Positions 11,280 through 21,029 are shown, counted from the first letter of the stretch. The stretch is 64,000 nt of DNA from Hyphomicrobiaceae bacterium (GCA_022844225.1 JALHMC010000012.1:25992-89991); one strand, 5' to 3'. The notes: generated by a model from the sequence alone, not told the origin. Translations and numbers: made by a program.

Positions 11280-12521
11280 ATGACGAGCCTCATCGCTCCG
11301 CGACGCATCTCTGTGCCGGTCAACGTCGGCGGCGTGATGGTTGGCGGTGGCGCGCCGATCGTCGTGCAGTCGATGACGAACACGGACACGGCCGACATCG
11401 AGGGAACGGCGAGCCAGATCGCCAGCCTCGCACGGGCCGGCTCGGAGATCGTGCGGATCACGGTCGACCGCGACGAGGCCGCGGCGGCGGTGCCGCACAT
11501 CCGCGACCGGCTGGCCAAGCGCGGCGTCAAGGTGCCGATCGTCGGCGACTTCCACTACAATGGCCACAAGCTGCTGGGCGACCATCCGGCCTGCGGCGAG
11601 GCGCTGGACAAGTTGCGCATCAACCCCGGCAACGTCGGGTTCAAGGACAAGAAGGACCGCCAGTTCGGAGCGATCGTGGAGACGGCGCTGCGATACGGGA
11701 AACCGGTGCGGATCGGCGTCAACTGGGGCTCACTCGATCAGGAGCTGCTGACGCACCTGATGGACGAGAATGCCAAGAGCGCGTCACCGAAGCCGGCGCG
11801 GGCGGTGATGCACGAGGCGATCGTGCAATCGGCGATCCTGTCGGCCGAGCGCGCGGAAGAGATGGGGCTCGGCGCGGACCGGATCGTACTGTCAGCGAAG
11901 GTTTCGGCGGTGCAGGACCTGATCGCGGTCAACACACTGTTGGCCCAGCGCTGCCGTTATGCGCTGCATCTCGGGTTGACTGAGGCGGGCATGGGCTCGA
12001 AGGGCATCGTCGCGTCGTCAGCGGCGATGGGCATAGTGCTGCAGATGGGCATCGGTGACACCATCCGCTACTCCCTGACGCCGGAGCCGGGCGGGGATCG
12101 CACGCTGGAAGTGCGGGCGGCGCAGGAGTTGCTGCAGACGATGGGGCTGCGCTCGTTTTCGCCGATCGTGACGGCCTGTCCCGGGTGCGGGCGCACGACG
12201 TCGGCCGTGTTCCAGGAGCTGGCGCGGGACGTACAGAACATGATCCGCGAGCGGATGCCGGAGTGGCGTCAGCGGTATCCCGGCGTCGAGGCGCTGAACT
12301 TCGCGGTGATGGGCTGCATCGTGAACGGGCCGGGCGAGAGCAAGCACGCGGACATCGGCATCTCGCTGCCGGGCACGGGCGAGCAGCCGGCCGCACCGGT
12401 GTTCATCGACGGCAAGAAGGCGATGACGCTTCGCGGGCCGAACATAACGACCGAGTTCAAGGCGATCGTGGAAGATTACATCGAGAAGCGGTTCGGGGCC
12501 GGGGTGAGGGAGAGTGTGTAG
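11280..12521 (+). CDS. ispG: 4-hydroxy-3-methylbut-2-en-1-yl diphosphate synthase
   Basis: [34 protein letters not shown]...[14 protein letters not shown]...ACPGCGRTT...[25 protein letters not shown]. Confidence 0.97.
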   Translation: MTSLIAPRRISVPVNVGGVMVGGGAPIVVQSMTNTDTADIEGTASQIASLARAGSEIVRITVDRDEAAAAVPHIRDRLAKRGVKVPIVGDFHYNGHKLLGDHPACGEALDKLRINPGNVGFKDKKDRQFGAIVETALRYGKPVRIGVNWGSLDQELLTHLMDENAKSASPKPARAVMHEAIVQSAILSAERAEEMGLGADRIVLSAKVSAVQDLIAVNTLLAQRCRYALHLGLTEAGMGSKGIVASSAAMGIVLQMGIGDTIRYSLTPEPGGDRTLEVRAAQELLQTMGLRSFSPIVTACPGCGRTTSAVFQELARDVQNMIRERMPEWRQRYPGVEALNFAVMGCIVNGPGESKHADIGISLPGTGEQPAAPVFIDGKKAMTLRGPNITTEFKAIVEDYIEKRFGAGVRESV

Positions 12522-12737
12522 GTCGGGGGTGGAGTGCTGTGTCGGTCGTCGCGATTTTGCAGGGGCGGGCATTGGCCGGTGCGGCGTTGACGTGGGCCAC
12601 GTCGCCGTCTCGTCATGTCCGCAACTGAGTGTGGTGCAGCCGTGACGGCGCAGCCTGTGAAGCCTGCACGTGACCCGAACCGCTCTTGTACCGCGGATCG
12701 GAATTTCGTCCGTTTGGAGGTCGGAAGCAGCAGTTCG

Positions 12738-13877
12738 CTACTCTGCGGCCAGTTCCTTAGTGATGTGTTTGATCGACGGCGTCACGATTGCGACGAATTG
12801 GGCCTCTCGGCGGCGCCGATCGGCGTCACAACCGGCGAGATAGCCGCGTGCCCCGAACTGAAGCGACAATGTTTGGGACGCTTCGAGCGCGAGCCAGCTG
12901 GCATCGAGCCGGAGGCGCAGGACGTCGAGGAAAGCGGCTCTCGACGGGTCGTGGCACGTCGATGTCGCCCGTGCCGCGCGTTCCTGAAGATCGCTGGCGC
13001 GGTCGCGGATCGCGGTCGGCGACAGCGGCAGCCAGGTGGCTTGCGCGCGACCGCTAGCATCGGCGTCCATGGCGGCGGCGGCGCCTCTTGCGGCACCGAT
13101 GGCCATGCCGAGCTGCAGCAGGACGAAACCTTGGCGGATGCCCGGCACGAACGTCGTCGCGTCCTCGGCGAGGACATTGGCATCCCGCACGAAGACGTCG
13201 CGGATCAGCACGCTGTAGGTGCGCGTGCCTTCTAGTGCGATGAAATGCGCGTTCTGTGTCAACGTCACGCCCGCGGCGCCGCAATCGAACAGGGCCATCA
13301 CCTTGCGGCCGCCGGTGGTCGCAAAGATCGAGCCGAACAGATGATCGGGGCCAAGGTTCGACACCCACGGCAACCGCCCGGTCACCCGCCAGCCGCCGTC
13401 GACCCGCTCGCCCTTGAGCGCGAGCGGCTCGATGCCCGAGAACGACTTCATCGGGTTCGACAGCCCTGTGCCGCCGAGGCGCCGCCCGCTCGCTGCGTCC
13501 GACAGAGCGCGTGCGGCCAGCTCGCGATTGGGCGTGCAATCGAGATACCAGACGAGTGCATCCTGGCACCACATGCAGAAGGCGGTGGACAGGCACGTCG
13601 CCCCGACCTCGGCCATGTCGGCAATGGCGCCAGGCAAACCGCGGCCAGTTTCACCGACATGGTGGGCGAAGGCGCCGGCCGCGCCGAGCCCGCGCAATGC
13701 GGCCTCGGGATACAAGCCGTCCTTGTCGATGTGCTGGACCAGGGGGCGAACGTGGGCGGCGACGACGTCGCCCACGCTCTGGATCGATGCGTCGGCCGGC
13801 GCGGCCGGCGACAACGCGGGTGCGGGCACGGTGCCTGTTACGGGCTCCACGGTACGGCAGCGCAGGAGGTTGGTCAT
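12738..13877 (-). CDS. Acyl-CoA dehydrogenase-fold flavoprotein
   Basis: GGTGLSNPMKSFSGIEPLALKGERVDGGWRVTGRLPWVSNLGPDHLFG...; family fold with the HTH-free C-terminal domain. Confidence 0.75.
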   Translation of the reverse strand: MTNLLRCRTVEPVTGTVPAPALSPAAPADASIQSVGDVVAAHVRPLVQHIDKDGLYPEAALRGLGAAGAFAHHVGETGRGLPGAIADMAEVGATCLSTAFCMWCQDALVWYLDCTPNRELAARALSDAASGRRLGGTGLSNPMKSFSGIEPLALKGERVDGGWRVTGRLPWVSNLGPDHLFGSIFATTGGRKVMALFDCGAAGVTLTQNAHFIALEGTRTYSVLIRDVFVRDANVLAEDATTFVPGIRQGFVLLQLGMAIGAARGAAAAMDADASGRAQATWLPLSPTAIRDRASDLQERAARATSTCHDPSRAAFLDVLRLRLDASWLALEASQTLSLQFGARGYLAGCDADRRRREAQFVAIVTPSIKHITKELAAE

Positions 13878-13902
13878 GACAATCCGCTCCGGCGGGTAGA
13901 TC

Positions 13903-14454
13903 TCAGCGACGCGCGATTTCGATAGCAACGGGATTTTTCACGGTGTTGAGCACGGGCGACCATTGGCCGGCGTGCGCGATCAACTCGTCGATCTCGGCCT
14001 GGCTCGCGCCTTCGACATCGAGATCGACCTTGATGCGCACCGCGGACAAGCCGACCGACTTCGGCGACAGGTCGCCCGTGCCCCACACCGACGTGATGTT
14101 GATGTCGCCTTCGAGATCGACGCCGATGCCGTTGATCTTCCAGCCGCGCGCGACCGCATTGGCCTGCAGGCCGACTGCGACACAGGTGCCGAGCGCCGCC
14201 AGCAGCGCTTCGGTCGGGTTGGGCGCGGTGTCGTCCCCGAGCAGACCCGGCGGCTCGTCGACGATGTGGGCCGGCAGATTGCGGATGTAGTTTAGGTGGC
14301 GGAATTTTCGGCCTTCCGCGATCGTCCGGCACTTCACCGTGCGCACCGCGCGCGGGTCGGATCGGCCCTTCTCGGAAAGCTCCGCGAGCCCCTTCGGGTC
14401 GATGGTCTGGAAGTCTGCGACGACGTGCGGGCGCGTGGCGGCGGCCTGGGACAT
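13903..14454 (-). CDS. OsmC family protein
   Basis: EPPGLLGDDTAPNPTEALLAALGTCVAVGLQANAVARGWKINGIGVDLEGDIN. Start MSQAAATRP at CAT 14452-14454. Confidence 0.88.
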   Translation of the reverse strand: MSQAAATRPHVVADFQTIDPKGLAELSEKGRSDPRAVRTVKCRTIAEGRKFRHLNYIRNLPAHIVDEPPGLLGDDTAPNPTEALLAALGTCVAVGLQANAVARGWKINGIGVDLEGDINITSVWGTGDLSPKSVGLSAVRIKVDLDVEGASQAEIDELIAHAGQWSPVLNTVKNPVAIEIARR

Positions 14455-14492
14455 GAGAGGATCCTTTCGTGGATTGATCGTTGCGGTTGGAG

Positions 14493-15320
14493 TCAAGCAG
14501 CGGGCGTCCAGCTCAGGCGCTTGAGGGCACGTGCGAGGACGAGATCGAGCAGAAAACCGATGACGCCGATCAACAGTACGAGGGCCGCGAGCCGGTCGTA
14601 CGAGAGCGTGTCGCGCGCATCGTTTATGGCGTAGCCGAGCCCGGACGTGACGCCCAGGAACTCGGCCGGGACCAGTACGATCCATGCCGTACCAAGCGCT
14701 AGGCGGAGCCCCGTGACGACGTCGGGGGCGACAGCGGGCATAATCACCCGGCGCAGCAGTCCGCCAGGGCGGCCCCCGAGTGTGCGTCCGACCGCCAGCC
14801 AAGCCGGATCGATGCGTTTGACGCCGGCTGCGGTTGCAAACACGATCGGCCAGATGGCGGCCGCCGCGATCAGGAACACGATCGCGCCGTCCCAGCTGGG
14901 GAAGGCAAGGATCGCGATCGGCATCCACGACAGCGGGCTTACCATGCGCAAGATCTGGAACGGTAACTGGAACGCCTTCTCGAACAGAGGATAGAGACCA
15001 AGCGCGAAGCCGAGCGGCGCACCGAGCGCAAAGGCGAAGGCCAGACCGCCGAGGACGCGGCCGAGCGACGGTGCCGATGCCTTCCAGGCGTCGCCCGAGA
15101 CGATGAGCTGCCACAGGCTTTTCAGTGCAGCACCCGGCGCAAACCCGGCGAAGGCGGAAAGCCGCGGATTGGCCTGCAAAGCGGCGCCGGCCAGCCACCA
15201 CAGTCCGGCGATTACCGTGATGCCGAAGCACGGCGCCCAGACGTCGGCAGAAATCCACGGCCAATCCCGTCCCGGCGACACGTTTCGTCCGACTGTCAGT
15301 GACATCACCCCTTCACTCAT
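14493..15320 (-). CDS. ABC transporter permease (SsuC/TauC-like)
   Basis: Multiple hydrophobic segments and an EAA-like loop (AVGRTLGGRPGGLLRRVIMPAVAPDVVTGLRLALGTAWIVLVPAEFLG). Confidence 0.9.
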   Translation of the reverse strand: MSEGVMSLTVGRNVSPGRDWPWISADVWAPCFGITVIAGLWWLAGAALQANPRLSAFAGFAPGAALKSLWQLIVSGDAWKASAPSLGRVLGGLAFAFALGAPLGFALGLYPLFEKAFQLPFQILRMVSPLSWMPIAILAFPSWDGAIVFLIAAAAIWPIVFATAAGVKRIDPAWLAVGRTLGGRPGGLLRRVIMPAVAPDVVTGLRLALGTAWIVLVPAEFLGVTSGLGYAINDARDTLSYDRLAALVLLIGVIGFLLDLVLARALKRLSWTPAA

Positions 15321-16567
15321 AGCTCGAGGATCTCTTGACGAATGAACGGGCTCGCCTTGTCGACGCTCGGGTCGAGCACCCAATCGGGCTCGCGCTTCAG
15401 GGCGGCCTCAACGAAGCGGATGTCGACCAGATCCTTGGCGACGTGCGCGGGGTCGAGCCCCTTGAGGAAGGTCGTGTCGCCTTCGACTACCGTCTCGGCC
15501 ATCGCCTTGACAATCAGCTCGGTCGCGGATGGATAGGGCCACGGCTGGAAGTCGATGCGCCCGTTGCCCCACCCGCGATGCCGGATGGCGCCGGTGGCCT
15601 CGTAAGCCGCACCGTAGTCGGTCATGGCCTTGAGAACGATGGCCCACGGTAGCGGCAACGCGCCGGTGCCTTCGGCTGAGATCAGCCGCGCGACTTCGGC
15701 CTTGTTCTTCGAAGCGAAGATCTGCGCCTTGACGACGGCATTGACGAGCTTCTGGGTCCATTCCGGCCGCTCGATCGTGTCGCGCTCGTGGGCGGCGACG
15801 ACGCAGCACGGGTGGTTTTTCCAGATGTCTCCGGTGAAGCGCAGCATGCGCGCATTCACCCGCACTTCACCGAGCGCGTTGAACGGCTCGGCAACGATGT
15901 AGCCGTCGACCTTGCCGGCGGCGAGGGCAGCAGGCATTTCGGGCGGCGCCAGGATCTGCAGCGCCGTCTCGCCGGGCGCCGCGTCGCCCGCCTTGATGAC
16001 GGGCTTCAGGCCCGACTGGCGCAGCGCATACTGCAGCACGATGTTGTGCATGGAGTACCAGTAGGGCACCGCGACGCGCTTGCCGCCGAGGTCCTTGAAG
16101 TCCTTTATGGTGGAGTTGCCGCCGACCACGACGCCCGAGCCGTTGGTGTGCGCCCAGGCCAGCACCTTGACCGGAAACTTGTTATTGTAGCGCATCCAGA
16201 CGGGGATCGGCTTCAGCAGGTGCACGAGGTTGAATTTGCCGGCGGCGAAGCCTTCGACGAGAGCCGACCAGGATCGTACCGGCGTCGGCTTGTCGACCTT
16301 CAGCCCTTCGGCCTCGAAGTAGCCCTTGGAGTGCGCGACGAGCAGCGCCGTCGCATCAGTGATCGGCAGATAGCCGATGCGGACCACCTCGTCCGTTGAG
16401 GCATGGCCAAGGCGCGGCAGCGCGGTCGTGCCGAGCAAGGCGGCGAGACCGCCACGGGCGAGACTGTCGAGCGTCTGGCGACGCGTCCAGTCGGCGCGCG
16501 TCCACTCGCTGCTCCAGAGGGTCTGAAGCTCGTTCTTGTCGTTCTGCATGTTGCCTCCGTCCGTCAA
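15317..16567 (-). CDS. ABC transporter substrate-binding protein (SsuA/NrtA-like, Tat-type leader)
   Basis: RRQTLDSLARGGLAALLGTTALPRLGHA leader; VRIGYLPITDATALLVAHSKGYFEAEGLKV...VVGGNSTIKDFKDLGGKRVAVPYWYSMHNIVLQ. Confidence 0.9.
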   Translation of the reverse strand: MTDGGNMQNDKNELQTLWSSEWTRADWTRRQTLDSLARGGLAALLGTTALPRLGHASTDEVVRIGYLPITDATALLVAHSKGYFEAEGLKVDKPTPVRSWSALVEGFAAGKFNLVHLLKPIPVWMRYNNKFPVKVLAWAHTNGSGVVVGGNSTIKDFKDLGGKRVAVPYWYSMHNIVLQYALRQSGLKPVIKAGDAAPGETALQILAPPEMPAALAAGKVDGYIVAEPFNALGEVRVNARMLRFTGDIWKNHPCCVVAAHERDTIERPEWTQKLVNAVVKAQIFASKNKAEVARLISAEGTGALPLPWAIVLKAMTDYGAAYEATGAIRHRGWGNGRIDFQPWPYPSATELIVKAMAETVVEGDTTFLKGLDPAHVAKDLVDIRFVEAALKREPDWVLDPSVDKASPFIRQEILEL

Positions 16568-17316
16568 GCCGCCGTTGCCAGTTGGGCGGGGTCGGCGCTC
16601 GCAGCGGTTGGAATGTCATCGTCGGCGACGATGCGCGCGGGGCGGCCTTCGAGCCGCACGATGCGTCGACAGAGTGCGGTCGCATCCGCCAGATCGTGTG
16701 TGACCAGCATCAGTGTGACGCCATTGTCCTCGGCGAGGTGAGCAACGTCCCGGCGAAGCGCGACACGCGTCTGAGCGTCCAGGGCCGAGAACGGCTCGTC
16801 GAGCAGAAGAATGCGCGGGTTCGGTGCAAGGGCGCGCGCGAGCGCGACGCGCTGCTGCTCGCCGCCGGAGAGCTCGATCGGTTTTGCCGCGTGACGATCA
16901 GCCAAGCCCACGCGCGCCAGCAGATCGGTCGCGCGCTTGCGGCTGCCCGCGCGATCGAGCCGTTCCTGCCCCGAAAGGCGCAGCCCCAGCAGAACGTTGT
17001 CAACCGCACTCGCCCACGGCAGCAGCGCCGGCCGCTGCAGCATTAGGGTGACGAACGGTGCCGGCCCTGTCAGCGGTCGCCCTCCGATGATGATGGTTCC
17101 GTCCGCCGGTGTGACAAGGCCAGCGATCGCCTGCAGCACCGTCGACTTGCCGACGCCGGAGGCCCCGACGATGGCGACGCGCGATCCGGCTTTAATCTCC
17201 AGGTCGAGTTGCGTGACGACGTCTCGCCCGCCGCGCGCCATGCGCAGAGCGCGAATGGATATGTCTGACCTGTCGCCCATGGCATCGCGGCTCACTTGAT
17301 AGCTCATGCCGCACAT
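16564..17316 (-). CDS. ABC transporter ATP-binding protein (SsuB/TauB-like)
   Basis: Walker A GASGVGKST, signature LSGGEQQRVALARAL, Walker B ILLLDEPFSALD. Exact start uncertain (17316, 17307 or 17280). Confidence 0.93.
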   Translation of the reverse strand: MCGMSYQVSRDAMGDRSDISIRALRMARGGRDVVTQLDLEIKAGSRVAIVGASGVGKSTVLQAIAGLVTPADGTIIIGGRPLTGPAPFVTLMLQRPALLPWASAVDNVLLGLRLSGQERLDRAGSRKRATDLLARVGLADRHAAKPIELSGGEQQRVALARALAPNPRILLLDEPFSALDAQTRVALRRDVAHLAEDNGVTLMLVTHDLADATALCRRIVRLEGRPARIVADDDIPTAASADPAQLATAA

Positions 17317-17359
17317 TAGAATATTGTTGCGTAAAACTGAATGGAGAAAGAATAAATAA

Positions 17360-17382
17360 GTGAATAATTCTCATTTATTCAC
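17360..17382. promoter_or_regulatory. Candidate operator: perfect 8-bp inverted repeat in an AT-rich upstream region
   Basis: GTGAATAA-TTCTCAT-TTATTCAC in an AT-rich island upstream of the divergent-facing ABC operon start. Confidence 0.35.
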
Positions 17383-17560
17383 ACCAAGGAGGAAATTTTT
17401 TTAGTGCTCTGTGCTGGCCCAGATTCGTCCACCGCCATCTCGCGCTTGCGTGGCATATTGCTAGCAGAACGTGTCCGGTCAGAGCTTCGTTGCGGACGGG
17501 CTGATCGTCGGCCACGCGCCGCTCTGATGCACACTATTGGCCCATCTCTCCCAACGAGGT

Positions 17561-17586
17561 CGGGCAGAGCGTGGCAGCTCTGCCCG
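17561..17586 (-). terminator. 10-bp perfect stem hairpin just downstream of the integrase
   Basis: CGGGCAGAGC-GTGGCA-GCTCTGCCCG lies immediately after the integrase stop on the minus strand; no clear U-tract. Confidence 0.35.
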
Positions 17587-17592
17587 GGTACT

Positions 17593-18237
17593 TCAGACGT
17601 CGATTTTCTCCGCGATCTCAATGGCGTCGTCTATCTCGACGCCAAGGTACCGGACTGTGCTCTCAATCTTGGTGTGGCCCAGCAGGAGCTGCACGGCCCT
17701 CAAGTTGCCGGTTCGTCGATAGATCAGCGTTGCCTTGGTCCTGCGTAGGGAATGCGTGCCGAACTTGAGAGGATCTAGACCAATGCCGGCGATCCACTCG
17801 CCGACAAGGCGTGCGTACTGTCTCGTGGTCAGGCCGCTGTCGACGCCGCGTCTGCCAGCGAATAGGAATTGGCCCGGCCGCCTCCCGGCGATCCGAAGAT
17901 GTTCGTCGATGGCCTGCCGGGTTTGTTCGGTCAGTTCGAACCGCACCGGACGCCCCGTCTTCTTCTGACGAACCGTAGCGCGGTCGAGCGCGTAGCCATT
18001 GGGGGCCACGTCATCAACGCGAACGGCTACCACGTCGCAACCGCGCAACTTGCTGTCGATGGCGAGATTGAACAACGCGAGGTCACGGGTACGCCGCCCC
18101 AGTTGAAGCCTCGTCCGGATTGACCAGACATGCCCCTGCCGGAGCGGCGGCTTCGCGCCGATCAACTTGCCCTTGTTCCAGGGCGGTCGGCGCGGCGGCT
18201 TACCAGTTGGCGTCGCTTGGTTGTCGTTGTCGTTCAT
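17593..18237 (-). CDS. Short tyrosine recombinase/integrase (catalytic domain only)
   Basis: TRDLALFNLAIDSKLRGCDVVAVRVDDV...GTHSLRRTKATLIYRRTGNLRAVQLLLGHTKIESTVRYLGVE; R...HxxR...H...Y catalytic pattern in 214 aa. Confidence 0.85.
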   Translation of the reverse strand: MNDNDNQATPTGKPPRRPPWNKGKLIGAKPPLRQGHVWSIRTRLQLGRRTRDLALFNLAIDSKLRGCDVVAVRVDDVAPNGYALDRATVRQKKTGRPVRFELTEQTRQAIDEHLRIAGRRPGQFLFAGRRGVDSGLTTRQYARLVGEWIAGIGLDPLKFGTHSLRRTKATLIYRRTGNLRAVQLLLGHTKIESTVRYLGVEIDDAIEIAEKIDV

Positions 18238-18441
18238 GGTCAGTCTCCATGGTTGGAAGTCTGACCAGGGTGTGCCCCTAGCTTCGTATCTTGTTGATCC
18301 GCGGGCAGCTTTCTGGCTACATCTCCCGTGGCATGGTTATCGAGGGTGGCGGCAGGCGACGCGTGTGACCCATGACGGGAGTAGCACGGCCCAGAACCGC
18401 ACAACTTTCGAGTGTCCGCTGGCTGCAGGAAACGGACGGCG

Positions 18442-18828
18442 CTAAATATCGATCTTGAAGCCCAAGTCAGCCTTTGAGGCGAGTTGGCCGCCCTTGATGC
18501 CCCAGCTCTCGGCCGGGGGCTCGATCAGGAAGATCCGGCTCTCGGCGCGCGGCACGCCGACGGCCTCGAGATTGTCGGCGATTGTTTTAAAAAGGGCCCG
18601 CTTGGCATCCTTGGAGCGCGCTGCAATACCGATGATCTCGATACGCGTGTAGCGCTCTGACCGACCGGTGGAGACGATGCGGCGGTTGGCGTCGTAGAGG
18701 TCGAGCACCACGTCGCGGTCCCATTCAGGGATTTTGAAGGCGCTGACCAGTGCAGCTTGCACGGCCTCGATCAGCTGCATCTCGATTCCAGCGGCCCATG
18801 CGCCGGTGGCAATCCTCACGCAGGGCAT
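18442..18828 (-). CDS. Tautomerase/MIF-superfamily protein
   Basis: MPCVRIATGAW...LIEAVQAALVSAFKIPEWDRDVVLDLYD...YTRIEIIGIAARSKDAKRALFKTIADNL; mature N-terminal Pro. Confidence 0.75.
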   Translation of the reverse strand: MPCVRIATGAWAAGIEMQLIEAVQAALVSAFKIPEWDRDVVLDLYDANRRIVSTGRSERYTRIEIIGIAARSKDAKRALFKTIADNLEAVGVPRAESRIFLIEPPAESWGIKGGQLASKADLGFKIDI

Positions 18829-18840
18829 GATGCTCTCCTC

Positions 18841-20007
18841 TCAGAACCTTTGCGTCCCTGGATCGAGTCCGAGCCGCAAACGCCCGGCGACCGAGTAAAT
18901 CGACGGGTTCATGGCGACGTGCTTGGCGGCGGCTTGTACGTCCCGGATCGCGCGCTCCAGCGGGCCGCTTTCGAGGATAGCGGCCGAGCCTGCGTCGGCG
19001 GCTAGCATGTCAACGATGCGCAGCGCCGTCTCGGCCCCGTACGCGCCTGCCGTGCGCAGTCGGGCTCGCGCCCCGATAAGTTGCTCGCCGCCGGCGTCGG
19101 TCGCGGCCAAAAGCTCCGTCATGGCCTCAATGAGGAGAGCACGGGCGGCGCTGTGCAACGTTTCTGCCCGACCGACCATGGCTTGGACCAGCTCACGGTC
19201 GCGCAGGAGGCCCGCGACGCCAAGCCTGGATTTGGCTCCCGCCAGTGCCAAGAACGCGCCGATGGCGCCGCAAGCGATGCCGAGCGGCACGACCGAGACG
19301 GTCCACGCAAAAGCCGAGAGCGGCGGCAAGCGGTACAGAAGTCCCGGATCGGTCGGCGTATGCCCGGTGAAGGGATGCACCTGTCCGGTCGGCACGAAAG
19401 CATCGCACACCTCGAAGTCCGAGCTGCCCGTGCCGCGCAGACCCGACACGTACCAGGTGTCGTGGACGGTGACCTGGGCGCGATCGAAATAGCAGCACAG
19501 CCGCGGCTGATCGGGCGCCTGATTGCCGCCAACGGTAGCAAGCCCCATGAAGTACGTGGCGTGCGGCGCACCGCTGCCGAACGGCCAGCGCCCAGTGATG
19601 CGATAGCCGCCGTCGACGATCTCGGCCGAACCCACGGCGCTCGTCGCTGAAACGATGAAGGCGCGTGGGTTCGCGAACCAGTCGCGTGCCACCCTCGTCG
19701 GGAGATAGCCGCCTACCCGGCTCATGCCGCCGCCGTTGCCGACGAGCCAGCCGACCGATCCATCCAGCGCGGAAGCTGCCTCGACGACGCGCATGAAGCC
19801 GAGCGGCGACATCTCCGGTCCGCCGAGCGAGCGAGGCAGCCAGAGGCGGAACAGCCCAGCATCGGCAAGCGCGTTGAACACGGCGTCAGGCAGGTATCTG
19901 TCGCGGTCGAAAGCGGCGCGATGTTGCGCAATCAGAGGCGCCAAGCCGCGAAGAGCTTCGAGATATCTGGTCGTAGCGTCGTGTTCTTCGCTGGCTTTCA
20001 TGCTCAT
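18841..20007 (-). CDS. Acyl-CoA dehydrogenase-fold flavin-dependent oxidoreductase
   Basis: LFRLWLPRSLGGPEMSPLGFMRVVEAASALDGSVGWLVGNGGGMSRVGGYLP...GGYRITGRWPFGSGAPHATYFMGLA. Start MSMKASEEH at CAT 20005-20007. Confidence 0.85.
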   Translation of the reverse strand: MSMKASEEHDATTRYLEALRGLAPLIAQHRAAFDRDRYLPDAVFNALADAGLFRLWLPRSLGGPEMSPLGFMRVVEAASALDGSVGWLVGNGGGMSRVGGYLPTRVARDWFANPRAFIVSATSAVGSAEIVDGGYRITGRWPFGSGAPHATYFMGLATVGGNQAPDQPRLCCYFDRAQVTVHDTWYVSGLRGTGSSDFEVCDAFVPTGQVHPFTGHTPTDPGLLYRLPPLSAFAWTVSVVPLGIACGAIGAFLALAGAKSRLGVAGLLRDRELVQAMVGRAETLHSAARALLIEAMTELLAATDAGGEQLIGARARLRTAGAYGAETALRIVDMLAADAGSAAILESGPLERAIRDVQAAAKHVAMNPSIYSVAGRLRLGLDPGTQRF

Positions 20008-20114
20008 GGTTCGTTGCGCTGGCCTCGGAGCGCAAGTGTCGGTGGCGCCCGGTCGATCAAGCAAGCTCGAAGAATTCACGTGCAGATGAATTTGGCTCAT
20101 CTACACTCAGCAAC

Positions 20115-21029
20115 ATGCGAAACCTGCCGCCGCTGACTGAGCTACGAGCCTTCGAGGCGGCCGCGCGCCACATGAGCTTCAAGCTGGCGGCGGCCGAGCT
20201 TGGCGTGACGCCGACTGCAATTAGCCACCAGATCAAGCTGCTCGAGCGCCATTGCGGCCAGCCGCTGTTCCGGCGCAGACCCCGACCGCTCGCGCTGACT
20301 TGGGCTGGTGAGCAGCTCTTCCCCGTCATCCGTGACGGTCTCGAAAGTTTCGGTGAGGCGATGTCTACGGTGTGCGCTGGCGGAGCGGGCGGGCGCCTCC
20401 GCATCACGGCAACCAACGCCTTCGCCGCCCGCTGGCTGGTGCCACGATTGCCACTATGGCGTCAGACGCACCCCCATTTGAAGCTCGACATCGTCGGCAC
20501 CGACACTGTGCTCGACCTGAAATCAGGCGAGGCCGACATCGCCATCCGCTATGCGGTGAAGATGCCTCCGGATGGCGTCGCGATCGAAACGATGCGCGAT
20601 ACGTTCCATGTCGTCGCAAGCCCGAAGCTGGTCACAACTCGCCGAATGCTGAGCCCGGCCGATTTGGCTCGCTTGCCGCTGATCGATGCCCAGTGGCCAC
20701 CAACCGACTCCAACGCGCCGAACTGGCAGCGCTGGCAGCGTGCAGCTCGCGCGCGACACAAGGCAGTCCCCGATCTCGCGGCCCTCGCGACCCTCAGCTT
20801 TCGCGAGGAACTGCACGCCATCGAGGCAGCTATCGCCGGGCAGGGCGTGGCCATATGCAGCAACGTGCTGATCGGACCAGAGCTGGCGAGCGGCGCGTTG
20901 AGGCCCGTCTCCCGCATCACCCTCCCCGGTTACGGCTTCTATATCGTTCGCCGTGACGGCCATCCGAAGCTCGCGTCGATCATGGCTTTCATCGCATGGG
21001 TCGAGGCGGAGCCAGCACCTCCCCAATAA
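20115..21029 (+). CDS. LysR-family transcriptional regulator (GcvA-like)
   Basis: LPPLTELRAFEAAARHMSFKLAAAELGVTPTAISHQIKLLERHCGQPLFRR... followed by a LysR substrate domain. Confidence 0.95.
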   Translation: MRNLPPLTELRAFEAAARHMSFKLAAAELGVTPTAISHQIKLLERHCGQPLFRRRPRPLALTWAGEQLFPVIRDGLESFGEAMSTVCAGGAGGRLRITATNAFAARWLVPRLPLWRQTHPHLKLDIVGTDTVLDLKSGEADIAIRYAVKMPPDGVAIETMRDTFHVVASPKLVTTRRMLSPADLARLPLIDAQWPPTDSNAPNWQRWQRAARARHKAVPDLAALATLSFREELHAIEAAIAGQGVAICSNVLIGPELASGALRPVSRITLPGYGFYIVRRDGHPKLASIMAFIAWVEAEPAPPQ

